A stretch of DNA of 64,000 nt from Sinisalibacter lacisalsi (GCF_014640115.1 NZ_BMGI01000002.1:702288-766287); one strand, 5' to 3'; counted from the stretch's first letter, positions 48,176 to 59,972 are shown. Numbers and translations are program-made. Notes: generated by a model not told the origin, from the sequence alone.

Positions 48176-48872
48176 AGGCGGCGAGGATGGCGCCCGGCCC
48201 TTCCTGCTGCACGATGACCGCGTAGTTGCCCGAGGTGGGCAGGTCCGCCACCGCTTCGAAATCGCCCTCGCCGGTCCAGTGCCCGAGCCGCTGCCACGAG
48301 GTAACGATATTGACATAGGTGAAGGTTTCGCCGGCATTCTCGCCCTTGCGGATCTCGACGGTCGCCTGCGGCGTGAACACGACGAGATCGACGGTCATCC
48401 GCCCCATCGCCGCACCGGGCGCAAGGACGCGGCAGTTGATTCGCAGCTCGCTGCCGGCCGCCTCGGCCTCGATCGCCACCGGCGCATGCTTCTCGCCATG
48501 CGCCTGCAGCAGCCCCGCCACCTTCATCGGCTTGAACCCGACCACGTGATCGACACCGCCGATCACCATTTGCGGCGTGTAGATCGAGCCATGCCCCGCG
48601 GCGCGGGCATAGCCCTTCTGGCGCGCGGTGTATTCGGGCTGCGCGAAGCTGTCGGCCCAGCCGATGTAATCCCAGTAATCGACATGCAGCGCCAGCGGCA
48701 GCACATCGTCGCGCGCCGCCAGTTCGGCGATCATCTTGTCGGCGGGCGGGCAGTTGGAACAGCCCTGCGAGGTGAACAACTCGAGCACCACGAGCGGTTT
48801 TTCGTCGGCCCAGGCGGTGGAGGCGACAAGGCCCGCGAGGGCGGTCGTGGCAGCTAGGAGAAAGGATCGCAT
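48162..48872 (-). CDS. DUF1223 secreted thioredoxin-like protein
   Basis: 236 residues with an N-terminal signal peptide (cleavage near AWA-DE, about residue 22). The core VVLELFTSQGCSNCPPAD has a CxxC (Cys38, Cys41) at the thioredoxin-like active position, then HVDYWDYIGWADSFAQPEYT, divided as HVDYWDYIGW and FAQPEYTARQ, typical of DUF1223. It probably acts in the periplasm in thiol redox chemistry, though no member has a firmly known role. Its upstream region is shared with acnA. Confidence 0.88.
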   Translation of the reverse strand: MRSFLLAATTALAGLVASTAWADEKPLVVLELFTSQGCSNCPPADKMIAELAARDDVLPLALHVDYWDYIGWADSFAQPEYTARQKGYARAAGHGSIYTPQMVIGGVDHVVGFKPMKVAGLLQAHGEKHAPVAIEAEAAGSELRINCRVLAPGAAMGRMTVDLVVFTPQATVEIRKGENAGETFTYVNIVTSWQRLGHWTGEGDFEAVADLPTSGNYAVIVQQEGPGAILAAFTPR

Positions 48873-48975
48873 CTGGGCTCGTTTCCGTTTGATCGACCTC
48901 TACCTAGACCAGCCCCCCCTCACCTGCCAATCAAGGTTTTGCGAGAGTTTGAAATTCGAAGCCGCGCGCCGGCGA

Positions 48976-48993
48976 TTGCATAACGGTGTGCAA
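48976..48993. promoter_or_regulatory. Inverted repeat upstream of acnA
   Basis: TTGCA, eight bases, then TGCAA, followed three bases later by TATACA, a likely -10 element. It is placed to act as an operator overlapping the acnA promoter. The TTGCA half-site resembles those before mmsA. Confidence 0.4.
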
Positions 48994-49084
48994 TGGTATA
49001 CATTCCCGTCAACCGCCCCTTGCGCCGCCTCGGCAAACGGGGCACATCAGCGCCCAAGCTTTCGTTACGTCAAGGGAGACCCAG

Positions 49085-51835
<2,751 letters not shown>

Positions 51836-51860
51836 GCCGTCCGGCAGCGTGACAAAGGCA

Positions 51861-51890
51861 AGCCCCGGGCAGCACGCCCGGGGCTTTTTC
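51861..51890 (+). terminator. Intrinsic terminator of acnA
   Basis: A perfect 10-bp stem (51861-51870 with 51876-51885, loop AGCAC) running into TTTTT, 25 bp after the acnA stop codon. Confidence 0.92.
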
Positions 51891-51951
51891 GTCAGCTCAT
51901 CTGCGCGCCCCGCCCGGGCCGAAGGCGTGCCCCCGGCCGCCTGAATCGTGC

Positions 51952-52278
51952 TCAGGCCAGCGCCGTCACCACGATGTCGGCCGGGTCGAGCCCCGGGTCG
52001 CCGGCGAGGCGCGCCACGATCACGCCGTTCACCGCCACGGCGGTGGTGTCGGTGGCGGGGTCATGGGTGAGCGTGGCTTGCGGCCAATCGCCGGGCGCAA
52101 GCCCGAACAGGGCGGCATCGAGCAATTGCAGGTGAAGCGCATCGGTCGCCGGGTCGAAATCATCGAGCCGCGCGGGGGTGTTGGCGTCGGGCATGTCGAA
52201 CAGCGCGTAGGATGCCGGCTGCTGCCCGGTTTCAACCGGCTCGGGGCGAAACAGGTTCTCGCGCATCGGGCGGGTCAT
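51952..52278 (-). CDS. Uncharacterised protein with RTX C-terminus-like repeat
   Basis: 108 residues. LDDFDPATDALHLQLLD and later VAVNGVIVARLAGDPGLDPADIVVTAL resemble the terminal strand pattern that closes RTX (hemolysin-type) beta rolls, but no GGxGxD repeats are present. It may be a free-standing copy of that module. The initiating ATG overlaps the stop of a possible 21-codon upstream frame (52275-52340, starting MSQTTAAPASERG), which could be a coupled leader or chance. The 52279-52622 spacer otherwise holds only a tiny frame at 52508. Confidence 0.6.
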   Translation of the reverse strand: MTRPMRENLFRPEPVETGQQPASYALFDMPDANTPARLDDFDPATDALHLQLLDAALFGLAPGDWPQATLTHDPATDTTAVAVNGVIVARLAGDPGLDPADIVVTALA

Positions 52279-52507
52279 CGCGCCGTGGCGGCGCCGAGGC
52301 GGCCGCGCTCGCTGGCCGGTGCGGCCGTGGTCTGACTCATGGTTCCAGGTCCCGTTTTCATCCCCGACACAATCGCGGGCAAACCGGGCGATTTGTGGGA
52401 GAAACGGGGGTTATTGCGCGAATTCACCACGCGTCGGAAACACTCTGTCTCCGCTTCGGCCCGGATTCGGTAAGGAAAACTTAACCAGCCCATGCTAGAT
52501 CCGGGGC

Positions 52508-52588
52508 ATGACCAGACGCATTCCCATCCCCGCCCTCGAAGCCCTTGCCCTTGCCGCTTTCATCGCCGCGCTCTGGCTCGCAGGCTGA
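52508..52588 (+). CDS. Possible 26-residue hydrophobic peptide
   Basis: An ATG frame encoding MTRRIPIPALEALALAAFIA plus six residues: a basic start and one membrane-length hydrophobic segment, as in small membrane proteins. No clear ribosome site. It is followed by the hairpin at 52598-52617. Uncertain. Confidence 0.3.
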   Translation: MTRRIPIPALEALALAAFIAALWLAG

Positions 52589-52594
52589 AGGTGC

Positions 52595-52617
52595 AAACGC
52601 CCCCGTCGCCGGGGGCG
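52595..52617 (-). terminator. Probable terminator after the membrane cyclophilin gene
   Basis: A 7-bp GC stem (52598-52604 with 52611-52617, six-base loop) six bases after the stop of the minus-strand cyclophilin gene, followed on that strand by TTT. The short T tract makes it weaker than the others. Confidence 0.5.
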
Positions 52618-52622
52618 CTGCC

Positions 52623-53282
52623 TTATTCCACCACCCGGGCGCTTTCGATCACGTCCGGGCTGTCGGTCACCGCGCCGTTGCGCCCGGTGCCGCGCTTGAT
52701 CGCCTGCACCACCTCCATGCCGGAAATCACCCGGCCAACGGCGGTATACTCGCCGTCGAGGTGCGGCGCCTTGTCGAACATGATGAAGAACTGCGAGTTG
52801 CCCGAGTTGGGATCGGCCGACCGCGCCATGCCGACCACACCAGCCACGAAGGGCTCTTCCGAGAACTCCGCCGCCAGGTCGGGGTAGGACGACCCGCCCG
52901 CCCCCGCGCGCGACAGGTCGCTGCCGGCACGGCCGAACTGGACGTCGCCGGTCTGCGCCATGAAGCCGTCGATCACGCGGTGAAACACCACGCCGTCATA
53001 GGCCCCCTCGCCCACCAGGGCGAGGATGCGCTCGGCGTGGTTCGGCGCCAGGTCATCGAACAATTCGATCACCACCTCGCCCTCGGCCTCGCCCGAGATC
53101 GTCAGCGCCACCTGCGGCCCGTCGCCGGGCGGGGCGGTGACCACCTGCGGTGCGGAGCCGGGCACGGTGAGGAAATAGTAGAGCGCGATCAGCCCCACAC
53201 CGGCCAGAAAGATGATCCAGGCGATCAGCCGCGACCGGCCGTTGCGCGCGCCCCGCTGATCGCCCGGTTCGAGATCAGGCAT
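52623..53282 (-). CDS. Membrane-anchored cyclophilin-type peptidyl-prolyl isomerase
   Basis: 219 residues. A cytoplasmic basic start precedes one membrane helix (about 20-39, LIAWIIFLAGVGLIALYYFL), leaving the catalytic domain periplasmic. The cyclophilin core has VVFHRVIDGFMAQTGDV, with the catalytic Arg, then NSQFFIMF and GRVISGMEVV. It overlaps the upstream cytoplasmic cyclophilin gene by eight bases, forming a tandem pair serving two compartments. Confidence 0.92.
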   Translation of the reverse strand: MPDLEPGDQRGARNGRSRLIAWIIFLAGVGLIALYYFLTVPGSAPQVVTAPPGDGPQVALTISGEAEGEVVIELFDDLAPNHAERILALVGEGAYDGVVFHRVIDGFMAQTGDVQFGRAGSDLSRAGAGGSSYPDLAAEFSEEPFVAGVVGMARSADPNSGNSQFFIMFDKAPHLDGEYTAVGRVISGMEVVQAIKRGTGRNGAVTDSPDVIESARVVE

Positions 53283-53781
53283 CCGCCGCCACCTTCACCG
53301 AGATCATCTTGTCGGGGTTCGCGGGCGGCTCGCCACGCACGATCTTGTCGACATGCTCCATCCCCGAGATCACCCGGCCATAGACGGTGTATTGGCCGTT
53401 CAGGAAATGGTTGTCGCCGAAGTTGATGAAGAACTGGCTGTTGGCGCTGTTGGGGTTCTGCGACCGGGCCGCTCCCAGCGTGCCGCGATCATGCGGCAGC
53501 TTGGAAAACTCCGCCGGCAGGTCGGGCAGGTCGGAGCCGCCGGTGCCGGCGCGGCGCAGATCGCCGCCGGCGTCGACATTGCCGTGCTCGACGTCGCCGG
53601 TCTGGGCCATGAAGCCGTCGATCACCCGGTGAAACACCACGCCGTCATACTTGCCCGCGCGTGCGAGCTCCTTCATCCGCGCGGCGTGCTGCGGCGCCAC
53701 GTCGGGCAGCAGCTCGATCGTCACGGTGCCATCCTTGAGTTCGATGAGAATGGTGTTTTCGGGGTCCTTGATCTCGGCCAT
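53275..53781 (-). CDS. ppiB: Cytoplasmic cyclophilin-type peptidyl-prolyl isomerase
   Basis: A 168-residue soluble cyclophilin catalysing proline cis-trans isomerisation. Catalytic core VVFHRVIDGFMAQTGDVEHG, given in part as FHRVIDGFMAQTGD, and NSQFFINF. No signal peptide from the start MAEIKDPENT at 53781. It and the following membrane-anchored paralogue share most core residues and probably arose by duplication. Divergent from pgk. Confidence 0.93.
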   Translation of the reverse strand: MAEIKDPENTILIELKDGTVTIELLPDVAPQHAARMKELARAGKYDGVVFHRVIDGFMAQTGDVEHGNVDAGGDLRRAGTGGSDLPDLPAEFSKLPHDRGTLGAARSQNPNSANSQFFINFGDNHFLNGQYTVYGRVISGMEHVDKIVRGEPPANPDKMISVKVAADA

Positions 53782-53979
53782 TGGGGCGCTCCTGTGCATT
53801 TCGTTGGCCGAAACCTATGCGCGCGCGCGTCGGAGGAAAAGGCCCATCGGGCGGCGACGCCGTTAGATTTTCGTTTCAGGCAAGAAAAAAGAATTTGCCC
53901 GCCCGCGCATTTGCCTCATTGACCCATCGGCCCCCGATCGTGTCTTTGACCCGTGACAGACTGCACGGGAGAGAGCGAT

Positions 53980-55176
53980 ATGGCCTGGAAAACCCTTGAT
54001 GACATGGATCTGGCCGGCAAGGTTGTGCTGGTGCGGGTGGATATCAACGTGCCGGTGGACGATGCCGGCAACGTCACCGACGCAACCCGGATCGAACGGA
54101 TCGTGCCGACGGTGACCGATATCGTCGCCAAGGGCGGCAAGCCGGTGCTGATGGCGCATTTCGGCCGGCCCAAGGGCCAGGTGGTGCCGGAGATGAGCCT
54201 CAAGACCATCGTGCCGGCGCTGGAAGCGGCCTTCGGGATGCCGGTGAAATTCGCCGCCGACTGCATCGGCGGCCCGGCCAAGGAGGCGGTGAGCGCGCTT
54301 GGCGACGGCGAGGTGCTGCTGCTGGAGAACACCCGTTTCCACAAGGAAGAGACAGAGAACGACGCGGTCTTCGCCGCCTCGCTGGCGGCGCTCGCCGATG
54401 TCTACGTCAACGATGCCTTTTCCGCCGCGCACCGCGCCCATGCCTCGACCGAGGGCATCGCCCGGCTGCTGCCGGCCTGCGCCGGGCGGCTGATGCAGGC
54501 GGAGCTTTCCGCGCTTGAAGCCGCGCTCGGCAACCCGGTGCGCCCGGTGGTGGCGGTTGTCGGCGGCGCCAAGGTTTCGACCAAGCTCGACCTTCTGGGC
54601 AACCTCGTGGGCCGGGTCGATCACCTCGTGATCGGTGGCGGCATGGCCAATACCTTCCTTGCCGCGCAGGGCATTGACGTGGGCAAGTCGCTCTGCGAGC
54701 ACGATCTGGCCGACACCGCGCGCGAGATCCTCGAAAAGGCCGGCGCCGCGGGCTGCGAGATCATCCTGCCGACCGACGTGGTGGTGGCGCGCGAGTTCAA
54801 GGCCGGGGCGGCGAACGAAACCGTGGCCGCCGACGCCTGCCCGCCGGACGCGATGATCCTCGACGCCGGGCCCGACAGCGTGGCGAAGATCAATGCCACG
54901 CTCGACCGCGCCAAGACGCTGATCTGGAACGGCCCCCTCGGCGCCTTCGAGATCGAGCCCTTCAACGCCGCCACCAACGCCGCCGCCGCCCATGCCGCGG
55001 CGCTCTCGAAGGCGGGCGAGCTCACCTCGGTTGCCGGCGGCGGCGATACCGTCGCGGCGCTGAACCAGGCCGGGGCGGCGGAGGATTTCACCTATATCTC
55101 CACCGCCGGCGGCGCCTTCCTCGAATGGATGGAAGGCAAGGATCTGCCGGGCGTGGCCGCGCTCGACCAGGGCTGA
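53980..55176 (+). CDS. pgk: Phosphoglycerate kinase
   Basis: Transfers phosphate between 1,3-bisphosphoglycerate and ADP in glycolysis. Its 398 residues show [12 protein letters not shown] at the N-terminus, [21 protein letters not shown] and the ATP-site GGGDTVAAL. The start at 53980 ([11 protein letters not shown]) follows GGGAGAG; a slightly longer frame is not family-like. A strong terminator follows, then fda. Confidence 0.96.
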   Translation: MAWKTLDDMDLAGKVVLVRVDINVPVDDAGNVTDATRIERIVPTVTDIVAKGGKPVLMAHFGRPKGQVVPEMSLKTIVPALEAAFGMPVKFAADCIGGPAKEAVSALGDGEVLLLENTRFHKEETENDAVFAASLAALADVYVNDAFSAAHRAHASTEGIARLLPACAGRLMQAELSALEAALGNPVRPVVAVVGGAKVSTKLDLLGNLVGRVDHLVIGGGMANTFLAAQGIDVGKSLCEHDLADTAREILEKAGAAGCEIILPTDVVVAREFKAGAANETVAADACPPDAMILDAGPDSVAKINATLDRAKTLIWNGPLGAFEIEPFNAATNAAAAHAAALSKAGELTSVAGGGDTVAALNQAGAAEDFTYISTAGGAFLEWMEGKDLPGVAALDQG

Positions 55177-55194
55177 CCACGCCAACCAGACGGC

Positions 55195-55226
55195 AAAGAG
55201 GCGGGCCCGCGGCGGCCCGCCTCTTT
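55195..55226 (+). terminator. Intrinsic terminator of pgk
   Basis: A perfect 13-bp stem (55195-55207 with 55214-55226, loop CGCGGC) beginning AAAGAGG and ending CCTCTTT, 18 bp after the pgk stop. The A and T ends allow activity on both strands. Confidence 0.88.
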
Positions 55227-55312
55227 CGTGCCGCGAAATAGCGCTACCACGATTGAACCGCTCCGCCGCGCGGCCTACAAAGCCCCGACACCAGCCATCA
55301 AAGGGGGCAGAC

Positions 55313-56203
55313 ATGCCGAACCAGGACCAACTCGCCCAGATGAAAACGGGCAAGGGCTTCATCGCAGCACTCGACCAGTCCGGCGGCTCGACACCCAAGG
55401 CGCTCGCCGCCTACGGTGTGGGCGAAGATGCGTGGTCGACCGAGGAAGAGATGTTCGACCTGATCCACGCCATGCGGTCGCGGATCGCCACTGCCCCCGC
55501 CTTCACCGGTGACAAGGTGATCGGCGCGATCCTGTTCGAAATGACGATGGAGCGCGAGATCGCCGGCAAGCCGGCGGCCGAATTCCTCTGGAACGAGCGC
55601 CGCGTGGTGCCCTTCCTCAAGGTCGACAAGGGCCTCGCCGACGAGCAGAACGGCTGCCAGCTGATGAAGCCGATGCCCGATCTCGATGCCCTGCTCGACC
55701 GCGCGGTGGCGGCGGGCATTTTCGGCACCAAGATGCGCTCGGTGATCAACGCCGCCAATGCCGACGGCATCGCCGCCGTGGTGGCGCAGCAGTTCGAGGT
55801 GGGCAAACAGATCCTCGCCAAGGGGCTGGTGCCGATCATCGAGCCGGAGGTGAGCATCAACTGCCCCGAGAAGGCCGACGCCGAGGACATCCTGCTCGAG
55901 GAGATCACCAAGCATCTCGACGCGCTCGATGACGGTCAGGATGTGATGCTGAAGCTCACCCTGCCGACGATCACCAACCATTACGGCACGCTGATCAAGC
56001 ACCCCAAGGTGGTGCGCGTGGTGGCGCTGTCGGGCGGCTACGCGCGCGACGAGGCCAACGCGCTGCTCGCGCAGAACGCGGGCATGATCGCGAGCTTCAG
56101 CCGCGCGCTCACCGAGGGGCTGACCGCCCAGATGAGCGACGACGAGTTCAACGCCGCCATCGGCGCGGCGATCGAGGACATCTACCAGGCCTCGATCACC
56201 TGA
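55313..56203 (+). CDS. fda: Class I fructose-bisphosphate aldolase
   Basis: Cleaves fructose 1,6-bisphosphate through a Schiff base, without metal. Its 296 residues begin [20 protein letters not shown]. Class I landmarks are the early [25 protein letters not shown] and the Schiff-base lysine region VMLKLTLPT. The start has AAGGGGG upstream. Follows pgk on the same strand but behind a terminator. Confidence 0.94.
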   Translation: MPNQDQLAQMKTGKGFIAALDQSGGSTPKALAAYGVGEDAWSTEEEMFDLIHAMRSRIATAPAFTGDKVIGAILFEMTMEREIAGKPAAEFLWNERRVVPFLKVDKGLADEQNGCQLMKPMPDLDALLDRAVAAGIFGTKMRSVINAANADGIAAVVAQQFEVGKQILAKGLVPIIEPEVSINCPEKADAEDILLEEITKHLDALDDGQDVMLKLTLPTITNHYGTLIKHPKVVRVVALSGGYARDEANALLAQNAGMIASFSRALTEGLTAQMSDDEFNAAIGAAIEDIYQASIT

Positions 56204-56262
56204 ACCGGGCAAGATCGGCGGAAGGTGGCGCAACGGCCGCCTTTCGCCCAGGCATTTTGGGA

Positions 56263-56291
56263 TTCACAAGCCGAATCACCTGTGCGATACT
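56263..56291 (+). promoter_or_regulatory. Candidate promoter of the ftsB-like gene, containing two GANTC sites
   Basis: TTCACA (five of six against TTGACA), a 17-bp spacer and GATACT with an upstream TG (extended -10). GATTC (56261-56265) and GAATC (56273-56277) are CcrM-type GANTC sites within it and form an inverted pair. The predicted transcript starts about 40 bp before the gene. Confidence 0.55.
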
Positions 56292-56337
56292 GGTGCGCAG
56301 CGTCCGCGAGAGGCGCGCGTGAGGCACGAACGGGCAG

Positions 56338-56643
56338 ATGATGAGCAATCCGCGCAATCAATCCGGGCTGGGTGGGGTCGTGTATTTTCTCGGCCTCGTG
56401 GCCGCGGCGCTCTACTTCACCTTTGCCAGCGTGCAGGGCGATTTCGGCCTGTTCAACCGGGTGCGGATCGACGCCGAGGCCGAGGCCCTGCGCGCCGAGC
56501 GCGACCGGCTGGCCGAAGACCTCGCTGTGCTGCGCAACAAGACCCACCGTCTCTCCGACGAGTACCTCGACCTCGACCTGCTCGACGAACAGGCCCGCTC
56601 GGTGCTTGGCCTCGTGCGCGGCGACGAGGTGGTGCTGCGCTGA
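56338..56643 (+). CDS. FtsB/DivIC-like septum formation initiator
   Basis: 101 residues: a short cytoplasmic start, one membrane helix (about 12-30, LGGVVYFLGLVAAALYFTF) and a coiled coil (about 40-75, EALRAERDRLAEDLAVLRNK) facing the periplasm, then a short end containing LLDEQARSVLGLVRGDEVV. This is the FtsB/DivIC layout of the FtsQLB divisome complex. It follows fda, an order seen in other Rhodobacterales where pdh genes come next, but pdh genes do not follow here. ATG at 56338 or 56341. Confidence 0.88.
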   Translation: MMSNPRNQSGLGGVVYFLGLVAAALYFTFASVQGDFGLFNRVRIDAEAEALRAERDRLAEDLAVLRNKTHRLSDEYLDLDLLDEQARSVLGLVRGDEVVLR

Positions 56644-56803
56644 CGCCCTCGGGGCGGTGGTTTCGACCACGCCCGGCAGCGGCCGCAGCTGGCGGCCCAC
56701 GGCATCACCCGGCGCGGGAAATCTCACTCATATCAGTCAATTGGCCCAGCCCGGCCGATGCGCCGGCGATCTCCGGCGCACCCTGTGCCGGGCCGCGTGC
56801 GAC

Positions 56804-57112
56804 CTAGCGGCGCGAGGTCGGTGCGGTCGCCTCGACGCGGGCGGGGATATTGGTCGCCACCGGCACGCGCTTGCCGCCTTTCGGCTCGTCATCTTCGCCC
56901 ATCCGCATGATCACGATGGCGAATTGCACGCCCGCGAACACGATGCCGTTGAGGAACACCAGCATCGCCAAGGCGATCCACCCCATGTCGGAGGTCGAGA
57001 TCAGGTGCCAGAGGTTCGCGATGTTCAGGTAGAGCAGCGCAAAGACGAAAACGCCCGACAGCGCGAAGCCGATGATCACGTTCTTGATGTATAGGCGCAC
57101 CAGTTGTGGCAT
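56804..57112 (-). CDS. Two-helix membrane protein, unknown function
   Basis: 102 residues with two membrane helices (about 9-31 and 42-66), a short loop, and a hydrophilic C-terminal tail (RMGEDDEPKGGKRVP and on) predicted cytoplasmic. No family recognised with certainty. It is upstream of nusB's 3' end on the minus strand. The 56644-56803 gap on its downstream side has a UUCG-type mini hairpin (56657-56670) after the ftsB-like gene and nothing else notable. Confidence 0.65.
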   Translation of the reverse strand: MPQLVRLYIKNVIIGFALSGVFVFALLYLNIANLWHLISTSDMGWIALAMLVFLNGIVFAGVQFAIVIMRMGEDDEPKGGKRVPVATNIPARVEATAPTSRR

Positions 57113-57212
57113 TGGGTTCCCCCCGGTTTTTCGAGACTCTCACCCTAACACGTAAGGCGCCGCCGCCAAGCGTCAAGCTGACGCAGCTCACCCGGGGGTG
57201 AAGCCGCGTGGC

Positions 57213-57680
57213 TCAGAACGCCTCCGGACGCGCCTCGCGGGCCATGTGGTCGAGCACCGCGTTGGCGAATTTCGGCTCGTCGCTCTCGGGGAAGAACGCC
57301 CGGGCCACGTCGACGAACTCGCTGATCACCACCTTCGGCGGCGTGTCGCCCTCGACAAGCTCGGCCCCGGCGGCGCGGAACAGCGCCCGCAGCGTCGGGT
57401 CGATCCGGCCGATCGGCCATTTCGCCACCAGCGCGCGGTCGGTCATCTGGTCGATCCTGGCCTGCAGGTTCACCGCCGTTTCCATCAGCGCGCGGAACAG
57501 GTCGGGATCGCCCTCGACCATCTCGCCCTCTTCGAGCGCCTCGCCGAAGCGGAACTCCTCGAACTCGCGGATCACCCGCTCCACGGTCTGGCCCGAGCTT
57601 TCCATCTGGAACAGCGCCTGCACCGCGTAGAGCCGCGCGGCCGAGCGCATCTTGCGCTTCTCGTTGCCCGACAGGGTCAT
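57213..57680 (-). CDS. nusB: Transcription antitermination protein NusB
   Basis: Binds boxA RNA with S10 in rRNA antitermination. Its 155 residues begin MTLSGNEKRKMRSAARLYAV; the helical fold shows ARLYAVQALFQME and VVISEFVDVARAF. The ATG overlaps the ribH stop. The ribB-ribH-nusB order is common in proteobacteria. Confidence 0.95.
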   Translation of the reverse strand: MTLSGNEKRKMRSAARLYAVQALFQMESSGQTVERVIREFEEFRFGEALEEGEMVEGDPDLFRALMETAVNLQARIDQMTDRALVAKWPIGRIDPTLRALFRAAGAELVEGDTPPKVVISEFVDVARAFFPESDEPKFANAVLDHMAREARPEAF

Positions 57681-58228
57681 GCCCCGGTGCTCCCCTCGCC
57701 CGGATCGCCCGCGAGCCGGTATTCCTCCCAGGGGCGGAAGCCCACCGGCTTGTCCACCCGGCCCCACTTGTGGCGCAGGGCGATCAGGTGCAAGGCCGCG
57801 GCCGCCGCGCCGCCGCCCTTGTTCTGCCCGTCCGGATCGGCGCGCACCTCGGCCTGGGCGCGGTTTTCCACCGTCAGGATGCCATTGCCGATCGCGAGGC
57901 CCTGCAGGCCGAGCAGCGTCAGCGCGCGCGAACTGTCATTGCAGACCGTCTCGTAATGCGTGGTTTCGCCCCGGATCACGCAGCCAAGCGCCACGTAGCC
58001 GTCGAAGTTCGAGAGCCGGTCGGCCATGCCCAGCGCCGTCGGCACCTCGAGCGCGCCCGGCACCTCGACGAGATCGCAAGAAGCCCCCGCCGCCTCGATC
58101 TCGGCCCGGGCGCCGGCCAGGAGGTTGTCGGCGATATCCTTGTAATAGGGCGCCACCACGATCAGCAGCTTCACCGGCTTGTCGAAGACGGGGCGCGGCA
58201 GGACGTAGTGCTGTTCGTTCCCGGCCAT
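57677..58228 (-). CDS. ribH: 6,7-dimethyl-8-ribityllumazine synthase
   Basis: Condenses the ribB product dihydroxybutanone phosphate with the ribitylaminouracil to form lumazine, the last intermediate before riboflavin. 183 residues. Active-site features: VPGALEVPTAL, GCVIRGETTHYETVCND, here the GETTHYE part with the catalytic His, and GNGILTVEN. The start at 58228 has GGAGGT at five bases and overlaps the ribB stop. The C-terminus is slightly long. Confidence 0.95.
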   Translation of the reverse strand: MAGNEQHYVLPRPVFDKPVKLLIVVAPYYKDIADNLLAGARAEIEAAGASCDLVEVPGALEVPTALGMADRLSNFDGYVALGCVIRGETTHYETVCNDSSRALTLLGLQGLAIGNGILTVENRAQAEVRADPDGQNKGGGAAAAALHLIALRHKWGRVDKPVGFRPWEEYRLAGDPGEGSTGA

Positions 58229-59361
58229 CACTTACCTCCGCGAATCGGGTGTGTGCCCTCGATTACGAGATCGTAGGCTTCCAGCCCCACCACCTTCGGC
58301 ATCGGGCTGTTGGTGAGCAGCATCAGCCGCCGGATCCCGAGCGCCGAGAGGATCTGCGCGCCGAGCCCGTACTGGCGCAGGATCTGCGGGCTCACCGTGC
58401 CGTCGACGGCGAGCTTCATCGCCGGGTCACGCAGGAGCACGACAACGCCGCGGCCTTCTTCGGCGATGATCTCCATCGCGCGCTGCAGCTCGTCGGCGGG
58501 CGCCGGGCCGAGCCCGAGCGCATCTTCCAGCGGGTTGAGGCTGTGCATCCGCACCAGAACCGGCTCATCGGTGGTCAGGTCGCCCTTGGTGAGCACGATA
58601 TGCTCGGCGCCCTGGGTTTCGTCGGTGAAGACGCGCAGCATCCAGTCGCCGCCGAATTGCGAGGTCACCGCCTTCTGCGCGCTCTCGTTCACGAGGTTGT
58701 CGTGGCGGCGGCGGTAGGCGATCAGATCGGAGATCGTGCCCACCTTCAGCCCGTGTTTCTGGGCGAAGCCGACAAGCTCGGGCAGGCGCGCCATGGAGCC
58801 ATCGTCGTTCATGATCTCGCAGATCACGCCGGCGGGCTGCAGCCCGGCAAGGCGGGCGATATCCACCGCCGCCTCGGTATGGCCCGCGCGCACCAGAACG
58901 CCGCCGGCGCGGGCGCGCAGCGGGAAGACGTGGCCGGGCGTGGCGATGTCGCTGCCGCCCTTGGCCGGGTCGATCGCCACGGCGATGGTGCGGGCGCGGT
59001 CATGCGCCGAGATCCCCGTGGTTACCCCCTCGCGCGCCTCGATCGAGACGGTGAAGGCGGTTTCGTGCCGCGAGGCGTTCACGGTCGACATCAGCGGCAG
59101 GCCCAGCGCGTCGATCCGCTCGCCGGGGAGCGCGAGGCAGATCAGCCCGCGCCCGTGGGTGGCCATGAAGTTCACCGCTTCCGGCGTGGCCATCTGCGCC
59201 GGGATCACGAGATCGCCCTCGTTCTCGCGGTCTTCGTGGTCGACGAGAATGAACATCCGGCCGTTGCGGGCCTCTTCGATGATCTCCTCGATGGCGGAAA
59301 TGGCATCGCGCCAGTTCACTTCCATCGGACCGGGGGTTTCGTATTGCTTTCCGTCCGCCAT
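58228..59361 (-). CDS. ribB: Dihydroxybutanone-phosphate synthase with a degenerate GTP cyclohydrolase II domain (RibBX type)
   Basis: The N-terminal domain (to about residue 215) makes 3,4-dihydroxy-2-butanone 4-phosphate from ribulose 5-phosphate: [15 protein letters not shown] and [14 protein letters not shown] hold the catalytic acids and His. The C-terminal part resembles RibA but lacks the three zinc cysteines: where RibA has C-x10-CDC, this protein reads [20 protein letters not shown], without any Cys. So it cannot be a normal GTP cyclohydrolase II, and RibA must be encoded elsewhere. Start MADGKQYE at 59361. 377 residues. Confidence 0.9.
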   Translation of the reverse strand: MADGKQYETPGPMEVNWRDAISAIEEIIEEARNGRMFILVDHEDRENEGDLVIPAQMATPEAVNFMATHGRGLICLALPGERIDALGLPLMSTVNASRHETAFTVSIEAREGVTTGISAHDRARTIAVAIDPAKGGSDIATPGHVFPLRARAGGVLVRAGHTEAAVDIARLAGLQPAGVICEIMNDDGSMARLPELVGFAQKHGLKVGTISDLIAYRRRHDNLVNESAQKAVTSQFGGDWMLRVFTDETQGAEHIVLTKGDLTTDEPVLVRMHSLNPLEDALGLGPAPADELQRAMEIIAEEGRGVVVLLRDPAMKLAVDGTVSPQILRQYGLGAQILSALGIRRLMLLTNSPMPKVVGLEAYDLVIEGTHPIRGGK

Positions 59362-59543
59362 GGTCTTCCCTCGCTTGCGCTCGCCCGGGGAGATAACCGC
59401 TCGCGCGCGCCATGGCCAGAGGCAAAGGCGCGCGGGTTCCGCCGAGGCAATTCGCATGGCCTCGACCAACGAGACGGGTTAGACAGGGGCAACGACCGCC
59501 CCGGGCGGCGCAGGCCCGGGCGCGCAGCACAGGAGGAACCAGC

Positions 59544-59972
59544 ATGGCGGAGATCAGCTTGGCGAAGGCGCGGACGATGATCCGCAAGACGCTGGAGGCG
59601 GGACGCGCGCAGGAGATGAAACCGCTCGCGGTGGCGGTGCTCGACGCGGGCGGGCATGTCATCGCCTTCGAGCGCTCCGACGGCGCACCTCCGGGCCGGT
59701 TCGAACTGGCGCGGGCCAAGGCCTACGGCGCCGTGATGCTCGGCATGGGCGGCACCGCGCAGCGCGACCGGGCCGAGGCGCAGGCCTATTTCATGATCGC
59801 CGCCAACGGCATCTACGGCGGCCAGCTGGCCCCGGTGCCCGGCGGCATCCTCGTGCGTGACAAGCGCGGCCGGGTGGTCGGCGCAGTCGGCGTGACCGGC
59901 GACACCTCGGAGAACGATCTGGCCGTGGGAATCGCCGGGATCGAGGCGGCGGGGTTTGCGGCCGAGGGGTGA
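59544..59972 (+). CDS. GlcG/HbpS-family (DUF336) heme-binding-like protein
   Basis: A 142-residue single-domain protein beginning MAEISLAKARTMIRKTLEAG. The family core LAVAVLDAGGHVIAFERSDGAPPG and GGILVRDKRGRVVGAVGVTGDTSEND, shown as VLDAGGHVIAFERSD and GAVGVTGDTSEND, is clear. Members bind heme or act in glycolate operons as GlcG; no glc genes are adjacent, so the role is open. AGGAGG precedes the start. Confidence 0.88.
   Translation: MAEISLAKARTMIRKTLEAGRAQEMKPLAVAVLDAGGHVIAFERSDGAPPGRFELARAKAYGAVMLGMGGTAQRDRAEAQAYFMIAANGIYGGQLAPVPGGILVRDKRGRVVGAVGVTGDTSENDLAVGIAGIEAAGFAAEG

Noticed and set aside
59362-59543. FMN riboswitch upstream of ribB
   Set aside because: The conserved RFN-element blocks were not found in this short spacer.
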